This document shows, piece after piece, positions 23,439 to 32,175 of a stretch of DNA of 64,000 nucleotides. The DNA comes from Lachnospiraceae bacterium NC2008. GTDB taxonomy: Bacteria > Bacillota > Clostridia > Lachnospirales > Lachnospiraceae. Each line of letters starts with the position of its first letter. The stretch's first letter is position 1. A program made the translations under genes and the position numbers. The stretch covers positions 1-64,000 of the forward strand of contig JHWS01000001.1 in NCBI GenBank assembly GCA_000687675.1, read 5' to 3'. Under the pieces are notes generated by a model, which saw nothing but the letters and a program-made list of their open reading frames with translations, was not told the origin of the DNA and made no database searches.

Positions 23439-26096
23439 TTATCTAAGTGAAGCAAGTCTTTCCTTAACCTGATTCATCATCTGTGTATACTTCTCAAGCT
23501 TAGCCTTTTCTTCATCAATCTTAGCCTGAGGAGCCTTTGATACGAACTTTTCATTAGAAAGCATACCGTTAACACGCTTAAGTTCGCCTTCAAGTCTTGC
23601 TTCTTCCTTTTCAAGTCTCTCGATTTCCTGAGATATATCAACAAGCTCAGCAAATGGGATATAAATATTAGCATTAGGTATAACTACCGAAACTGCATCA
23701 TCTGCAATACCTGTCTTATCCTTCTGGATAGAAACTTCTGAAGCATATGCAAGTGGTGCGAAGAAGAGCTTACCTTCTGTAAATGCTGCTGTTATTGTCT
23801 GATCTTCAGTTACAACGAATACCTTAGCCTTCTTAGAAGGAGCAACATTCATCTGAGTTCTGACATTTCTTATGCCACGTACTGCTTCTTTGATGATTTC
23901 GATGTCATTTTCCTCTTTAGTAAACTGACGAGCCTCAGTAAACTCAGGCCACTTTGAAACCATAATAGATTCTTCAGCATCCTGAAGTGTACAGAAGATT
24001 TCTTCTGTAATAAATGGCATATATGGATGAAGAAGTTTAAGAGCATCTATAAGTACTGTGTTAAGTGTATAGAGAGCTGCATCCTTACTTGCCTGATTCT
24101 CATCGCTGTAAAGTCTTGGCTTAACCATCTCAATGTACCAGTCACAGAACTCAGACCAGATAAAGTCATATATCTTCTGAACTGCAATACCAAGCTCATA
24201 AGAATCCATATTTTCAGTAACATCTTTTACAAGAGTATTAAGCTTAGAAATAATCCACTTATCTACTGGCTCTAAGCTAGGATCTGTTACCTTAAGTCCG
24301 CCTTCTGGCATATTCATCATTATGAAACGTGATGCATTCCAAATCTTGTTAGCGAAGTTTCTGTTAGCTTCAACTCTAGACATGTAGAAACGCATATCGT
24401 TACCAGGTGCATTACCTGTTACAAGTGTAAGACGAAGAGCATCTGCACCGTACTGGTTAATAATCTCAAGTGGATCAATACCATTACCAAGTGACTTACT
24501 CATCTTTCTACCCTGATCATCACGAACAAGACCGTGGAAAAGAACTGTCTTGAATGGGAATGTTCCCATCTGCTCGTAACTAGAAAATACCATTCTGATA
24601 ACCCAGAAGAAGATAATATCGTAACCAGTTACAAGTACATCTGTAGGGAAGAAATACTTAAGGTCTTCTGTATTTTCTGGCCAGCCAAGTGTTGAAAATG
24701 GCCAGAGCGCTGATGAAAACCATGTATCAAGTGTATCTGGATCCTGTTCAAAGTGATTCTTACCACACTTAGGACATACAGTAGGTGCTTCCTTAGCAAC
24801 AACTACTTCGCCGCAGTCCTGACAGTAGTATGCAGGGATTCTGTGTCCCCACCAGAGCTGTCTTGAAATACACCAGTCTTTGATGTTGTTAGTCCAGTTA
24901 AAGTATGTCTTATCCATAGACTTTGGAATAAGCTTAATCTCGCCATCTTCGATAGCCTTAACAGCTGGCTTAATAAGCTCATCCATCTTTACAAACCACT
25001 GTTCCTTAGCCATAGGCTCAACAGTAGTACCACATCTGTCGTGAGTTCCTACGTTATGAGTAAGGTCTTCGATTTCAACAAGAAGTCCCATACTGTCAAG
25101 TTCTTTAACAATAGCTTCTCTTGCTTCATATCTATCCATACCCTGGAACTTGCCACCGTTCTCATTAATAGTAGCGTCATCGTTAAGGATATTGATAACT
25201 TCAAGGCCATGTCTCTTACCAACTTCAAAGTCGTTAGGGTCATGAGCAGGAGTAATCTTAACAACACCTGTTCCTTCTTCAGGATCAGCGTGCTGATCGC
25301 CAACAACTACTATCGGACGATTAACTATAGGAAGCATAACCTTCTTACCGATTAAATCTTTATATCTTTCATCATCTGGGTTAACAGCAACAGCTGTATC
25401 ACCAAGCATAGTTTCTGGACGTGTTGTAGCAAACTCAAGGAATCTTGTAGTTGATACACTTCCGTCTTCCTCTATAATAGGATACTTAATGTGCCAGAAG
25501 TGGCTGGCCTGTTCCTTATATTCAACTTCAGCATCTGAGATAGATGTTTTACATACTGGACACCAGTTAACCATACGGTTACCCTTGTAAATCCAGCCTT
25601 TCTCATGCATTTTAACAAATACTTCTGTTACAGCCTTGTTGCAGCCTTCGTCCATAGTGAAACGTTCTCTGTCCCAATCACATGATGAACCAAGCTTCTT
25701 AAGCTGATTAACAATTCTTCCGCCGTATTCTTTCTTCCAATCCCAGCATTTTTCAAGGAAGCCTTCTCTACCAAGGTCTGCCTTAGTGATACCCTGCTCT
25801 TTAAGAGATTCAATAACCTTAACCTCTGTAGCGATAGATGCATGGTCAGTACCTGGCTGCCAAAGTGCATTGTAACCCTGCATTCTCTTCCATCTAATAA
25901 GGATATCCTGCATAGTTTCATCAAGGGCATGTCCCATGTGGAGCTGTCCTGTGATGTTTGGTGGTGGAATTACTATAGTAAATGGAGTCTTTGAGTGATC
26001 CACTTCAGCGTGGAAGTACTTCTTCTCTATCCATTTCTGATATAATCTGTCTTCTATGCCCTTTGGGTCATAGGTTTTAGCGAGTTCTTTACTCAT
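23439..26096 (-). CDS. valS: Valyl-tRNA synthetase
   Basis: 885 residues, full length. Charges tRNA-Val. The class I signatures are GQLHMGHAL (HIGH) near residue 50 and GRKMSKSLGNG (KMSKS) in the catalytic core. The editing domain includes TTRPETMLGD. Zinc-type CxxC pairs lie at WCPVC and CPKCG. A C-terminal coiled coil (about 815-885) binds tRNA. A promoter lies 40 bases upstream. The leader is too short for a T-box. Forms an operon with folC, as is common in Firmicutes. Confidence 0.98.
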   Translation of the reverse strand: MSKELAKTYDPKGIEDRLYQKWIEKKYFHAEVDHSKTPFTIVIPPPNITGQLHMGHALDETMQDILIRWKRMQGYNALWQPGTDHASIATEVKVIESLKEQGITKADLGREGFLEKCWDWKKEYGGRIVNQLKKLGSSCDWDRERFTMDEGCNKAVTEVFVKMHEKGWIYKGNRMVNWCPVCKTSISDAEVEYKEQASHFWHIKYPIIEEDGSVSTTRFLEFATTRPETMLGDTAVAVNPDDERYKDLIGKKVMLPIVNRPIVVVGDQHADPEEGTGVVKITPAHDPNDFEVGKRHGLEVINILNDDATINENGGKFQGMDRYEAREAIVKELDSMGLLVEIEDLTHNVGTHDRCGTTVEPMAKEQWFVKMDELIKPAVKAIEDGEIKLIPKSMDKTYFNWTNNIKDWCISRQLWWGHRIPAYYCQDCGEVVVAKEAPTVCPKCGKNHFEQDPDTLDTWFSSALWPFSTLGWPENTEDLKYFFPTDVLVTGYDIIFFWVIRMVFSSYEQMGTFPFKTVLFHGLVRDDQGRKMSKSLGNGIDPLEIINQYGADALRLTLVTGNAPGNDMRFYMSRVEANRNFANKIWNASRFIMMNMPEGGLKVTDPSLEPVDKWIISKLNTLVKDVTENMDSYELGIAVQKIYDFIWSEFCDWYIEMVKPRLYSDENQASKDAALYTLNTVLIDALKLLHPYMPFITEEIFCTLQDAEESIMVSKWPEFTEARQFTKEENDIEIIKEAVRGIRNVRTQMNVAPSKKAKVFVVTEDQTITAAFTEGKLFFAPLAYASEVSIQKDKTGIADDAVSVVIPNANIYIPFAELVDISQEIERLEKEEARLEGELKRVNGMLSNEKFVSKAPQAKIDEEKAKLEKYTQMMNQVKERLASLR

Positions 26097-26127
26097 ATCT
26101 GCCTCCTAGAAATCACAATTAAACAGT

Positions 26128-26156
26128 ATTTTATCACATCGCCACAAGGCAGGCAA
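26128..26156 (-). promoter_or_regulatory. valS promoter
   Basis: Minus strand TTGCCT (26151-26156), 17-base spacer ending TGA, TAAAAT (26128-26133). The leader to the start codon is only about 25 bases, leaving no room for a T-box riboswitch. Confidence 0.65.
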
Positions 26157-26185
26157 ACGCCTTTTTATGCATATATGTGATATCT

Positions 26186-26836
26186 CTAATTCACTTCTTC
26201 TATTACTAATACTTTGCCTTTATTAACTCTTATGTACCCTTCCTGATTGACTGCTTCATTACTAACTCCAAGGCTGCCTTCCGGCTTCATTATGCCCTGG
26301 AATTCGTACTTAAGCCCTTTGATGGTTATATCAGCAGGTTCATTAAGTGGAAATACTGAGACATACATACTATCTTCTTTTTTGTATGCCTTGCTCTCAC
26401 CTTCTGTTAAGCCGTAAGCCTTTATGCCGTCGCCTATGAAGGTTAGCTTTTGGTTAATATTGGTGTATCCGGCTATAAGCTGAATATTAGCCATAGTATG
26501 TGAAAGCCTCTTGCCCCCAAGTCCGCCAAAGATATAGATATTATCGCAGCCCGCTTCTATAGCTGCCTTTATGCCAAGTTCCATATCAGTATCATCTTTT
26601 ATTGGAGATACCTTATTAATCTTTAGCTCTGGAAAATGCCTTCTGGCCTCTTCTTCCTTCTGACATGAGTCCATATCACCTAGGAATATGTCTGGGCATA
26701 TATCTTCTTCTATAAAGAAATCAATTCCCCCATCTGCTGCAACCAGGTAGGGCTTGCCGACTTCGTATATTAAGTTGTGAAATAGGGTTCTTTCATTATA
26801 TATAGGTGAAGAACCAACGATTATAGCTGTTTTCAT
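26186..26836 (-). CDS. thiN: Thiamine pyrophosphokinase
   Basis: 216 residues, normal length. Transfers pyrophosphate from ATP to thiamine to give the cofactor TPP. Family signatures are ADGGIDFF (34-41), DIFLGDMDS and SPIKDDTDMELGIKAA in the catalytic domain, and the C-terminal TPK binding domain around GLKYEF and SLGVSNEA. No TPP riboswitch is seen. It lies just after the toxin-like gene with a weak RBS and probably shares the helicase transcript. Confidence 0.94.
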   Translation of the reverse strand: MKTAIIVGSSPIYNERTLFHNLIYEVGKPYLVAADGGIDFFIEEDICPDIFLGDMDSCQKEEEARRHFPELKINKVSPIKDDTDMELGIKAAIEAGCDNIYIFGGLGGKRLSHTMANIQLIAGYTNINQKLTFIGDGIKAYGLTEGESKAYKKEDSMYVSVFPLNEPADITIKGLKYEFQGIMKPEGSLGVSNEAVNQEGYIRVNKGKVLVIEEVN

Positions 26837-26857
26837 CTTACTGTCTGTTAAAATATA

Positions 26858-27553
26858 TTACTGCCTGTCAAAATATGCCTTGCTTGCAATATAGTATGTT
26901 CTTATATATCCGTCTGTTGAAAGAATTACAAATTCACCAGTTGATTCTATATAGTATACACCATCACCATCTTCTGCTTCTATCTTATATAAAGCTGATG
27001 GATTAGTAATAACCGCTGAGGCAGCTGCCTGATATGCCTCTTTTGAAGCAAATCCCATCTCTATACCATGCTTTTCGTAGTGCTGAGTAAGAAGCCTGTC
27101 ATTTCTAAATACATAGGCTGCCGCTACTGGCTGAGTTGTAGGCTCCTGTGTTGGTGCGGCTGTTTGTACTGGAGTTGGAGTAGGTGTTGCTACAGGTGTT
27201 GGTTCCGGTGTAGCAGTTGGTGTCGCAGTAGGAGTTGCTGTTGGACTTGCTGATGGCTCAGTTGTTGGTGTAGCTGTTTCTGTTGGCTTTGTGCTTGGTG
27301 ATTCTGAAGGTGCCTGAGATGCCTTGTCTTCTTTATTTGCATCATCTGTACTTTCAGGTGTAGCAGTAGGCTGCTGCGAAACAACTGGTTCTGATGTAGT
27401 AACGTCAGTTCCTGCCGCCACTTCCACACTTGGACTAGGCTGACTATTTTCTAACTGAGCTCTTTCTTTATTTAGAGATGCTATTGTAAATATTCCCCAT
27501 CCAGCGATAATGGCTAAAGCTATACCTGCCCCAATTATGAGTTTCTTATTCAT
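26858..27553 (-). CDS. Anchored exported protein with toxin-like C-terminal domain
   Basis: 231 residues from ATG at 27553 (GGAGGAG upstream). An N-terminal membrane anchor or signal (4-24), a Ser/Thr/Pro-rich stalk (about 30-145, with many ATPTATPT units), then a domain of about 85 residues. That domain has HYEKHGIEMGF, a central EDGDGVYYIE and GYIRTYY with a final YFDRQ. The order H...KHG...DG.IRTY recalls BECR-fold (barnase/EndoU/colicin/RelE) RNase domains at the ends of polymorphic toxins. This is a resemblance by motif only. The ATG overlaps the helicase stop (ATGA). No immunity gene is obvious. Confidence 0.72.
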   Translation of the reverse strand: MNKKLIIGAGIALAIIAGWGIFTIASLNKERAQLENSQPSPSVEVAAGTDVTTSEPVVSQQPTATPESTDDANKEDKASQAPSESPSTKPTETATPTTEPSASPTATPTATPTATPEPTPVATPTPTPVQTAAPTQEPTTQPVAAAYVFRNDRLLTQHYEKHGIEMGFASKEAYQAAASAVITNPSALYKIEAEDGDGVYYIESTGEFVILSTDGYIRTYYIASKAYFDRQ

Positions 27554-30024
27554 TTGTTTCTCCTCCAAAATTCATCTATATAATCACTAATATTTTGGTT
27601 ATTCACGATTTGACAATTGTTCCATTCCCTTGGGAATAGTCTTCTTTGAGTGTTAGTGTTGAATCTTTCGTCTAACAAGGCAACTATGCCAACATCCTCT
27701 GCTGTTCTTATAACTCTACCAGCTGCCTGCAATACTTTATTCATACCTGGATAACGATATGCATAATCAAATCCAGAATTATTCTCATCATCGAAATGGT
27801 CCTTTAAAAGCTCTCTTTCATTACATACAAGCGGCAGACCTGTTCCTACGATAATAGCACCAATAAGAGAATCCTTCTTAAGGTCTATACCTTCTGAGAA
27901 TATACCTCCAAGAACGCAGAATCCAACAAGTGATTTATTTACTAAATCAAGATTAGTAACTTTGTTGTCTGCTTCGAAGCACTGTAAGAAATGCTCTCTC
28001 ATATCTTCATCCATGTATTCACTCTGAACAAGAAGCTCCATATCTTTCTTGTCATAGAAGCTGTTTACAAAGTGATCATGAACATTAGATAAGAAATTAT
28101 GAGAAGGTAAAAATACCAGATAGTTTCCTGGCTTTGCAGTAACTATCTCATATATATAAGATGCAATACGATGATACTCCAAATCATTACGTCTTGTATA
28201 CTTACTAGTAACATCATTGGCTATAAATAGCCCTCTTTTGTTGTTGTCAAATATAGATTTAGCATATATCTCATAATCTTCTTCTAAGCCGCCAAGAAGT
28301 CCCTTGTAGTACTGTATTGGAAGAAGTGTAGCTGAAAATAGTATACTTGACCTGCCCTTTTCCATAGCCTCTCTAAGATTAACCTTAGGATTGACACAGA
28401 AGAGTTTTATAAAGAATCTCTCATCCTCATCATGCTGGCAGTATATGGTATAATTCTCATCCATCTTCTCATATATAAGAAGATAATGACATATCTCAAA
28501 ATAGAATTCTAACACTTCCTGGCGTATAGGTGAATCATCCTCTTCCTCAAGGAACTGATCCATAACTGTTCGAAGGCTCTCTACCAGGCCTGTAAAAGGA
28601 TCTGAAGTCTCAAGAACCAGACATCCATCACATTCTCTTTTTAAGCCAAGTAGTTCCTTATTGCACCTTTCCAAAGCCTTAATTAATCTGGCTGTTATCG
28701 AAGGCTTTTTAAGCTGTTTTTTTATTGGCTGTTGGTCAAATACCGCTTTTAAATCTCGTTTTAGCAAAAGGAAATTTTCCTTATAAAGACTGGCACTAAA
28801 CATACTTCTACCTCGGTCAACAAGGTTGTGTGCCTCATCAATCAAGAAGACATAGTCTCCCTTCATACCTTCGCTAAAGTATCTCTTTAATGATGCATGA
28901 GGATCAAAAACGTAGTTATAGTCACATATAACAAAATCCGCAAACAGACTAATATCAAGGGATAATTCAAATGGACAAACATTATGCTTAGTGGCAATTT
29001 CCTCTATGACACTTCTGTCAATTCGGTCATAAGTAGTTATTGCCTCGTATATAGCATCATTAACCCTATCCAGATGCCCCTCCGCTCTTGGACAAGCTGA
29101 CGGATTACAATTTGCTTTATCTAATACGCATATTTTATCTTTTGCTGTAATAGTAACACTTTTAAGCTTAAGCCCCTTTTCTCTTAGGATATCTACAGTA
29201 TCTTCTGCTACAGTTCTGGTAATAGTCTTGGCTGTTAGATAAAAGATTTTCTCTGTAAGTCCCTCTCCTATAGACTTTATAGTAGGAAAAGATGTTGATA
29301 TAGTTTTTCCTACACCTGTTGGTGCTTCTATAAATAGCTTCTTTCCCTGAACCAAGGTTTTATATACATTAACAGCCAGCTCTTTCTGGCCTTCCCTGTA
29401 TTCAAAAGGAAACTGAAGGTCTTTGATACTTGCATTCCTAACAATTTCCCAGTGGAACTGAAAATCTGCCCACTTCTTGTAGCTGGCCATAAGTTCAAGG
29501 AACCACTCATTAAGTTCAGCGCTTGTGTATTCCTCAAAGAAGTACTTTATCTCCTCTGTTTCTATATTGCAGTAGGTCATCCTAACTCTGATTAGTGGGA
29601 GTTTCTTCTGCTGGCTGTAAATAAAAGCGTATACCTTGGCCTGTGCCAGGTGAACATATACTGGTTCGGTTATATATTCCAGCCCCTTGGCTACGCACTT
29701 TATCTCATCTATGGTTACCTGCTCAAATTCGTCCTCTTTCTCAGATATAATACCGTCAGCTCTACCTTCAATATCTATGGTATATTCTCCAGTATCATAC
29801 TTATAGTTAAGTAAAACCTCCGGATAATAGTTTTCATCCATAGATCCCTGAATCTTTCTATGGAGTCTGCTTCCCTCCTGCATAGCATTCATATCCGCGC
29901 TGGAAGTCTTTCTATTATCAATATTTCCACTTCTAAAGACGAATTCAACCAGATTACGAACAGAAATCCTAATCTTCTTATTTCCACTATTAAGCTGTAA
30001 TTCAGTATTATCCTTCTTTTCCAT
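27550..30024 (-). CDS. PD-(D/E)XK nuclease fused to XPD/DinG-type helicase
   Basis: About 824 residues; start at ATG 30024 or TTG 30030, neither with a good RBS. The N-terminal part (about 25-165) looks like a RecB/Cas4-type nuclease: GRADGI then IDEIKC and a QAKVYAF motif. The helicase part has Walker A APTGVGKT, a four-cysteine Fe-S cluster (CVLDKANCNPSACP and VCPFE), LIDEAHN as the Walker B box, and the C-terminal motifs around GGIFSEGIDL and QAAGRVIRT. This is a known Firmicute type of repair helicase. It acts on DNA ends or flaps, presumably 5' to 3'. Translation is coupled to the toxin-like gene. Confidence 0.88.
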   Translation of the reverse strand: MEKKDNTELQLNSGNKKIRISVRNLVEFVFRSGNIDNRKTSSADMNAMQEGSRLHRKIQGSMDENYYPEVLLNYKYDTGEYTIDIEGRADGIISEKEDEFEQVTIDEIKCVAKGLEYITEPVYVHLAQAKVYAFIYSQQKKLPLIRVRMTYCNIETEEIKYFFEEYTSAELNEWFLELMASYKKWADFQFHWEIVRNASIKDLQFPFEYREGQKELAVNVYKTLVQGKKLFIEAPTGVGKTISTSFPTIKSIGEGLTEKIFYLTAKTITRTVAEDTVDILREKGLKLKSVTITAKDKICVLDKANCNPSACPRAEGHLDRVNDAIYEAITTYDRIDRSVIEEIATKHNVCPFELSLDISLFADFVICDYNYVFDPHASLKRYFSEGMKGDYVFLIDEAHNLVDRGRSMFSASLYKENFLLLKRDLKAVFDQQPIKKQLKKPSITARLIKALERCNKELLGLKRECDGCLVLETSDPFTGLVESLRTVMDQFLEEEDDSPIRQEVLEFYFEICHYLLIYEKMDENYTIYCQHDEDERFFIKLFCVNPKVNLREAMEKGRSSILFSATLLPIQYYKGLLGGLEEDYEIYAKSIFDNNKRGLFIANDVTSKYTRRNDLEYHRIASYIYEIVTAKPGNYLVFLPSHNFLSNVHDHFVNSFYDKKDMELLVQSEYMDEDMREHFLQCFEADNKVTNLDLVNKSLVGFCVLGGIFSEGIDLKKDSLIGAIIVGTGLPLVCNERELLKDHFDDENNSGFDYAYRYPGMNKVLQAAGRVIRTAEDVGIVALLDERFNTNTQRRLFPREWNNCQIVNNQNISDYIDEFWRRNK

Positions 30025-30030
30025 AACCAA

Positions 30031-30597
30031 ATTTCATTATATTACTTCTAGTCTTTGAATCATAGACCAAATGTTCTATTTTTTATTTTCTGTGCAGCAT
30101 CATTATCACTATCATATAAAATATATTTTTATGAAATTATGTTAACAAAATCGTTTTTATTATAACTTAAAATTATGGTAAACCAATCTTGTTATGTAAA
30201 CTACTCTTATAAGATATAAATTTTCAAGTTGATCTATACCAGCATATCTTTCATAATATTTTTAGTTACAAATAAGATATCATTATGTTGATAGACTTTT
30301 TTAGTCAATTTTTCGCTATGTCTACTACTTTTCCAATATCTTCCTTATATCAATTGTAGCCTTAATATTTCTGGCTCCAGAGCGCAAAAACTTATCACAA
30401 ATAATATATATCACAGACTTTTTCATGATATCAAAATCAGCTTTATGTAAATCACTTTTTTCTCGAACCCCCGTTTTAAGAAAATTATTGTTAACCTGAG
30501 CTAAATTCAGCTTTCTCAGTGAATTCATCTCCAATCACAAAGCCCAAAACCTAATATTTTATTAAAATGGAATTCAATTATACGAATTGCTGTAGAA
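30031..30597. other. Gene-poor A/T-rich stretch
   Basis: No convincing gene. A 69-codon minus-strand frame (30325-30534) starts TTG GAG ATG without a usable RBS and has no recognised features. No terminator or tRNA is seen. Near the right edge a GAATTCAATTATACGAATTGC stretch might carry a plus-strand promoter for the structured RNA at 30598. Confidence 0.6.
30325..30534 (-). CDS. Doubtful 69-codon ORF
   Basis: A basic 67-69 residue frame with SVIYIICDKFLRSG in the middle. No credible RBS and no recognised relatives. It may be a remnant or a chance frame in a gene-poor gap. Confidence 0.2.
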   Translation of the reverse strand: MEMNSLRKLNLAQVNNNFLKTGVREKSDLHKADFDIMKKSVIYIICDKFLRSGARNIKATIDIRKILEK

Positions 30598-30829
30598 GCT
30601 GCCTGGTAAGGGTTGGTGCCTGTTCTCGGGGGCATATGGACAAGCCGCTGTAAAACCCACGTGTATTTCGTAGGAAAATGTAATTTCCGTGCTTTACGCG
30701 GTAAATCCCCACCTCAGAGTAGATGAGTCCCCTAGCACGGAATACATTTTCCAGAAATACAAAGTGATGGTTTTACAAGGCGAAGTACAAAAGTCTCCCG
30801 ATGGGCAGGCCCAATCCCTAGCAGGCAGC
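30598..30829 (+). ncRNA. Long rod-shaped structured RNA candidate (raiA-type?)
   Basis: A 232-base stretch whose ends close as GCUGCCUG/CAGGCAGC and which folds into a chain of further pairings: GGGUUGG/CCAAUCC, GCCUG/CAGGC, CGGGGG/CUCCCG, UGUAAAACC/GGUUUUACA, UGUAUUUC/GAAAUACA and GGAAAAUGUA/UACAUUUUCC with UUCCGUGCU/AGCACGGAA. The apex has UUUAC-GC-GGUAAA and CUCA-N7-UGAG. Several pairs are G-U only if read on the plus strand, which sets the strand. Neither end has a U-tract. It is not RNase P, tmRNA or SRP. It may be the raiA-type or 6S-type RNA of Firmicutes, but that name is unverified. Confidence 0.65.
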
Positions 30830-30838
30830 CTGTAAAAT

Positions 30839-30923
30839 CGAGTAGGTTGGATTAGTCCAACCTACTCGCAGCGCAGGGCTTGCCCGGCTTCAGCCGGGAT
30901 TATTCCTTGCAAGCCCTTGCGCA
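30839..30923. repeat. Structured intergenic repeat, full copy 3
   Basis: Same layout as 6648-6732: hairpin CGAGTAGGTTGGA/TCCAACCTACTCG (30839-30868), then a core with outer arms GCGCAGGGCTTGC/GCAAGCCCTTGCGC around CCCGGC-TTCA-GCCGGG. Stem bases differ from copy 2 but pairing is kept. On the minus strand it begins right after the U-tract of the glnB terminator. Confidence 0.85.
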
Positions 30924-30924
30924 T

Positions 30925-30950
30925 AAAAAAAGAGGCCTATAAAGCCTCTT
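30925..30950 (-). terminator. Terminator of the P-II gene
   Basis: Stem AAGAGGC (30930-30936) with GCCTCTT (30944-30950), then a run of seven U on the minus strand, about 35 bases after the glnB stop. Confidence 0.85.
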
Positions 30951-30984
30951 TAAAATCAAATATATTAAGCTGAATGCAGGGGGA

Positions 30985-31320
30985 TTATAAAGCTCCCTTA
31001 CCACGCTCTCCTGTACGGATTCTGATAGCATCATCTACATCAAAAACAAAGATCTTGCCATCACCGTAGTTGCCTGTACGAATACCCTTAGATATCTTTT
31101 CAATAAGTGTACCAGCGATACTAGCATCAACAACTGTTTCAACCTTTATCATAGGAAGAAGCGTGATACCCTTGCCTTCTTCGTAGCCTTCATAATAACC
31201 CTTCTGGTTACCATAGCCTTCCATACGGAATATATTAAGACCTGTAACACCGAACTGCTCTAGAATCTTTCTAAGATCCTCTAATTTTTCAGGTCTAGTT
31301 ACAATCTCTAATTTCTTCAT
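30985..31320 (-). CDS. P-II nitrogen regulatory protein
   Basis: 111 residues, the normal P-II length. A trimeric signal protein that binds 2-oxoglutarate and ATP/ADP and controls nitrogen assimilation proteins. Signatures are KLEDLRKILEQFGVTGLNI, the T-loop region (about 37-55, with GYYEGYEEGK) and the C-terminal TGNYGDGKIFVFDVDDAIRIRTGE. The T-loop lacks the usual Tyr51 context, so covalent uridylylation is doubtful. No ammonium transporter gene is adjacent. Promoter is at 31383-31411. Confidence 0.93.
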   Translation of the reverse strand: MKKLEIVTRPEKLEDLRKILEQFGVTGLNIFRMEGYGNQKGYYEGYEEGKGITLLPMIKVETVVDASIAGTLIEKISKGIRTGNYGDGKIFVFDVDDAIRIRTGERGKGAL

Positions 31321-31382
31321 AATTAATATCCTTTCGTAAAAAACAACTAAATATTAATAATAATTATTGTTCAACATTTATG

Positions 31383-31411
31383 ATAATACAATAGGCAATA
31401 TATAATATCAA
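31383..31411 (-). promoter_or_regulatory. Promoter of the P-II gene
   Basis: Minus strand TTGATA (31406-31411), 17-base spacer, TATTAT (31383-31388). The -35 overlaps the end of the DUF2812 gene. Confidence 0.65.
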
Positions 31412-31992
31412 TAGCCCTTTTTCATTTTTCTCCAATATTTATAACACTTAATAGATGTTTTAATAAAATAGAGTCCTAATAGTAGTATTACCAAGGCTTC
31501 CGCCATATATAGGTAATGGTGAACAAAGAACTTACCATTTACCTTTCTTTCTATGTAGGTACCAACACCCAGGCCTGTAACTGCAGCCAGGCAAAAGAGG
31601 GCTGCAATCAAGAAACCTATAAAAGTATTACGTCCATGTTTGGTAAGGCACACCTTGTCATTCATATCAGCAGGTCTTTCACCCTCATAATACTTTCGCC
31701 ATACATAGCAGTTAAGGCTTTGTCCCATAAGTTCCCATTCTTCATTTATCATAGTTTCTACGTAGAATGCTTTGGAAAGCCCCGATCTATCTACCAAGAA
31801 CTTGCATTTGCCTGATTTTGCTTCTGTAAATTCATAGTAGAACATACCTGTTTCACCAATAGGATTAAGACTGTATCCCTCTGCTGCATTTTCCTCTAAA
31901 AAGTACTCTAAAGCGTCTGGAGTTGGATACCTAAACTGGGCGAACCAAACCTTCTTTTTTCTTACTACGTCTATCTTGTCTTCAAAGCTCAT
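31408..31992 (-). CDS. DUF2812 membrane protein
   Basis: 194 residues. The N-terminal 110 residues match the DUF2812 pattern with FYYEFTEAKSGKCKFLVDRS and EEWELMGQSLNCYVWRK. Two membrane spans (about 122-144 and 158-178) follow. DUF2812 proteins are often encoded beside PadR regulators; none is here. Divergent from the zinc-ribbon gene at 32176. Function is unknown. Confidence 0.8.
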   Translation of the reverse strand: MSFEDKIDVVRKKKVWFAQFRYPTPDALEYFLEENAAEGYSLNPIGETGMFYYEFTEAKSGKCKFLVDRSGLSKAFYVETMINEEWELMGQSLNCYVWRKYYEGERPADMNDKVCLTKHGRNTFIGFLIAALFCLAAVTGLGVGTYIERKVNGKFFVHHYLYMAEALVILLLGLYFIKTSIKCYKYWRKMKKGY

Positions 31993-32175
31993 CTTGTTTT
32001 CCCTTTTATTCTATATTGAACCTTTTAATGTTCACTAAATCTACATAATTATATCACGAAAAGTTACGAAAGTTCGATTTTATGTATATCTCTATTTTGA
32101 TACAATATATTCATGTAGTAAATATGATTTATATCATAAATTGTTACATAAGAAAAGTATGAAAGGCAACAAAAA

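Noticed and set aside
26097-26185. T-box riboswitch before valS
   Set aside because: The leader is only about 25 bases from the promoter, with no specifier or antiterminator structure.
30598-30829. RNase P, tmRNA or SRP RNA
   Set aside because: The conserved cores of these RNAs are absent, and RNase P RNA is found at 49145-49493.
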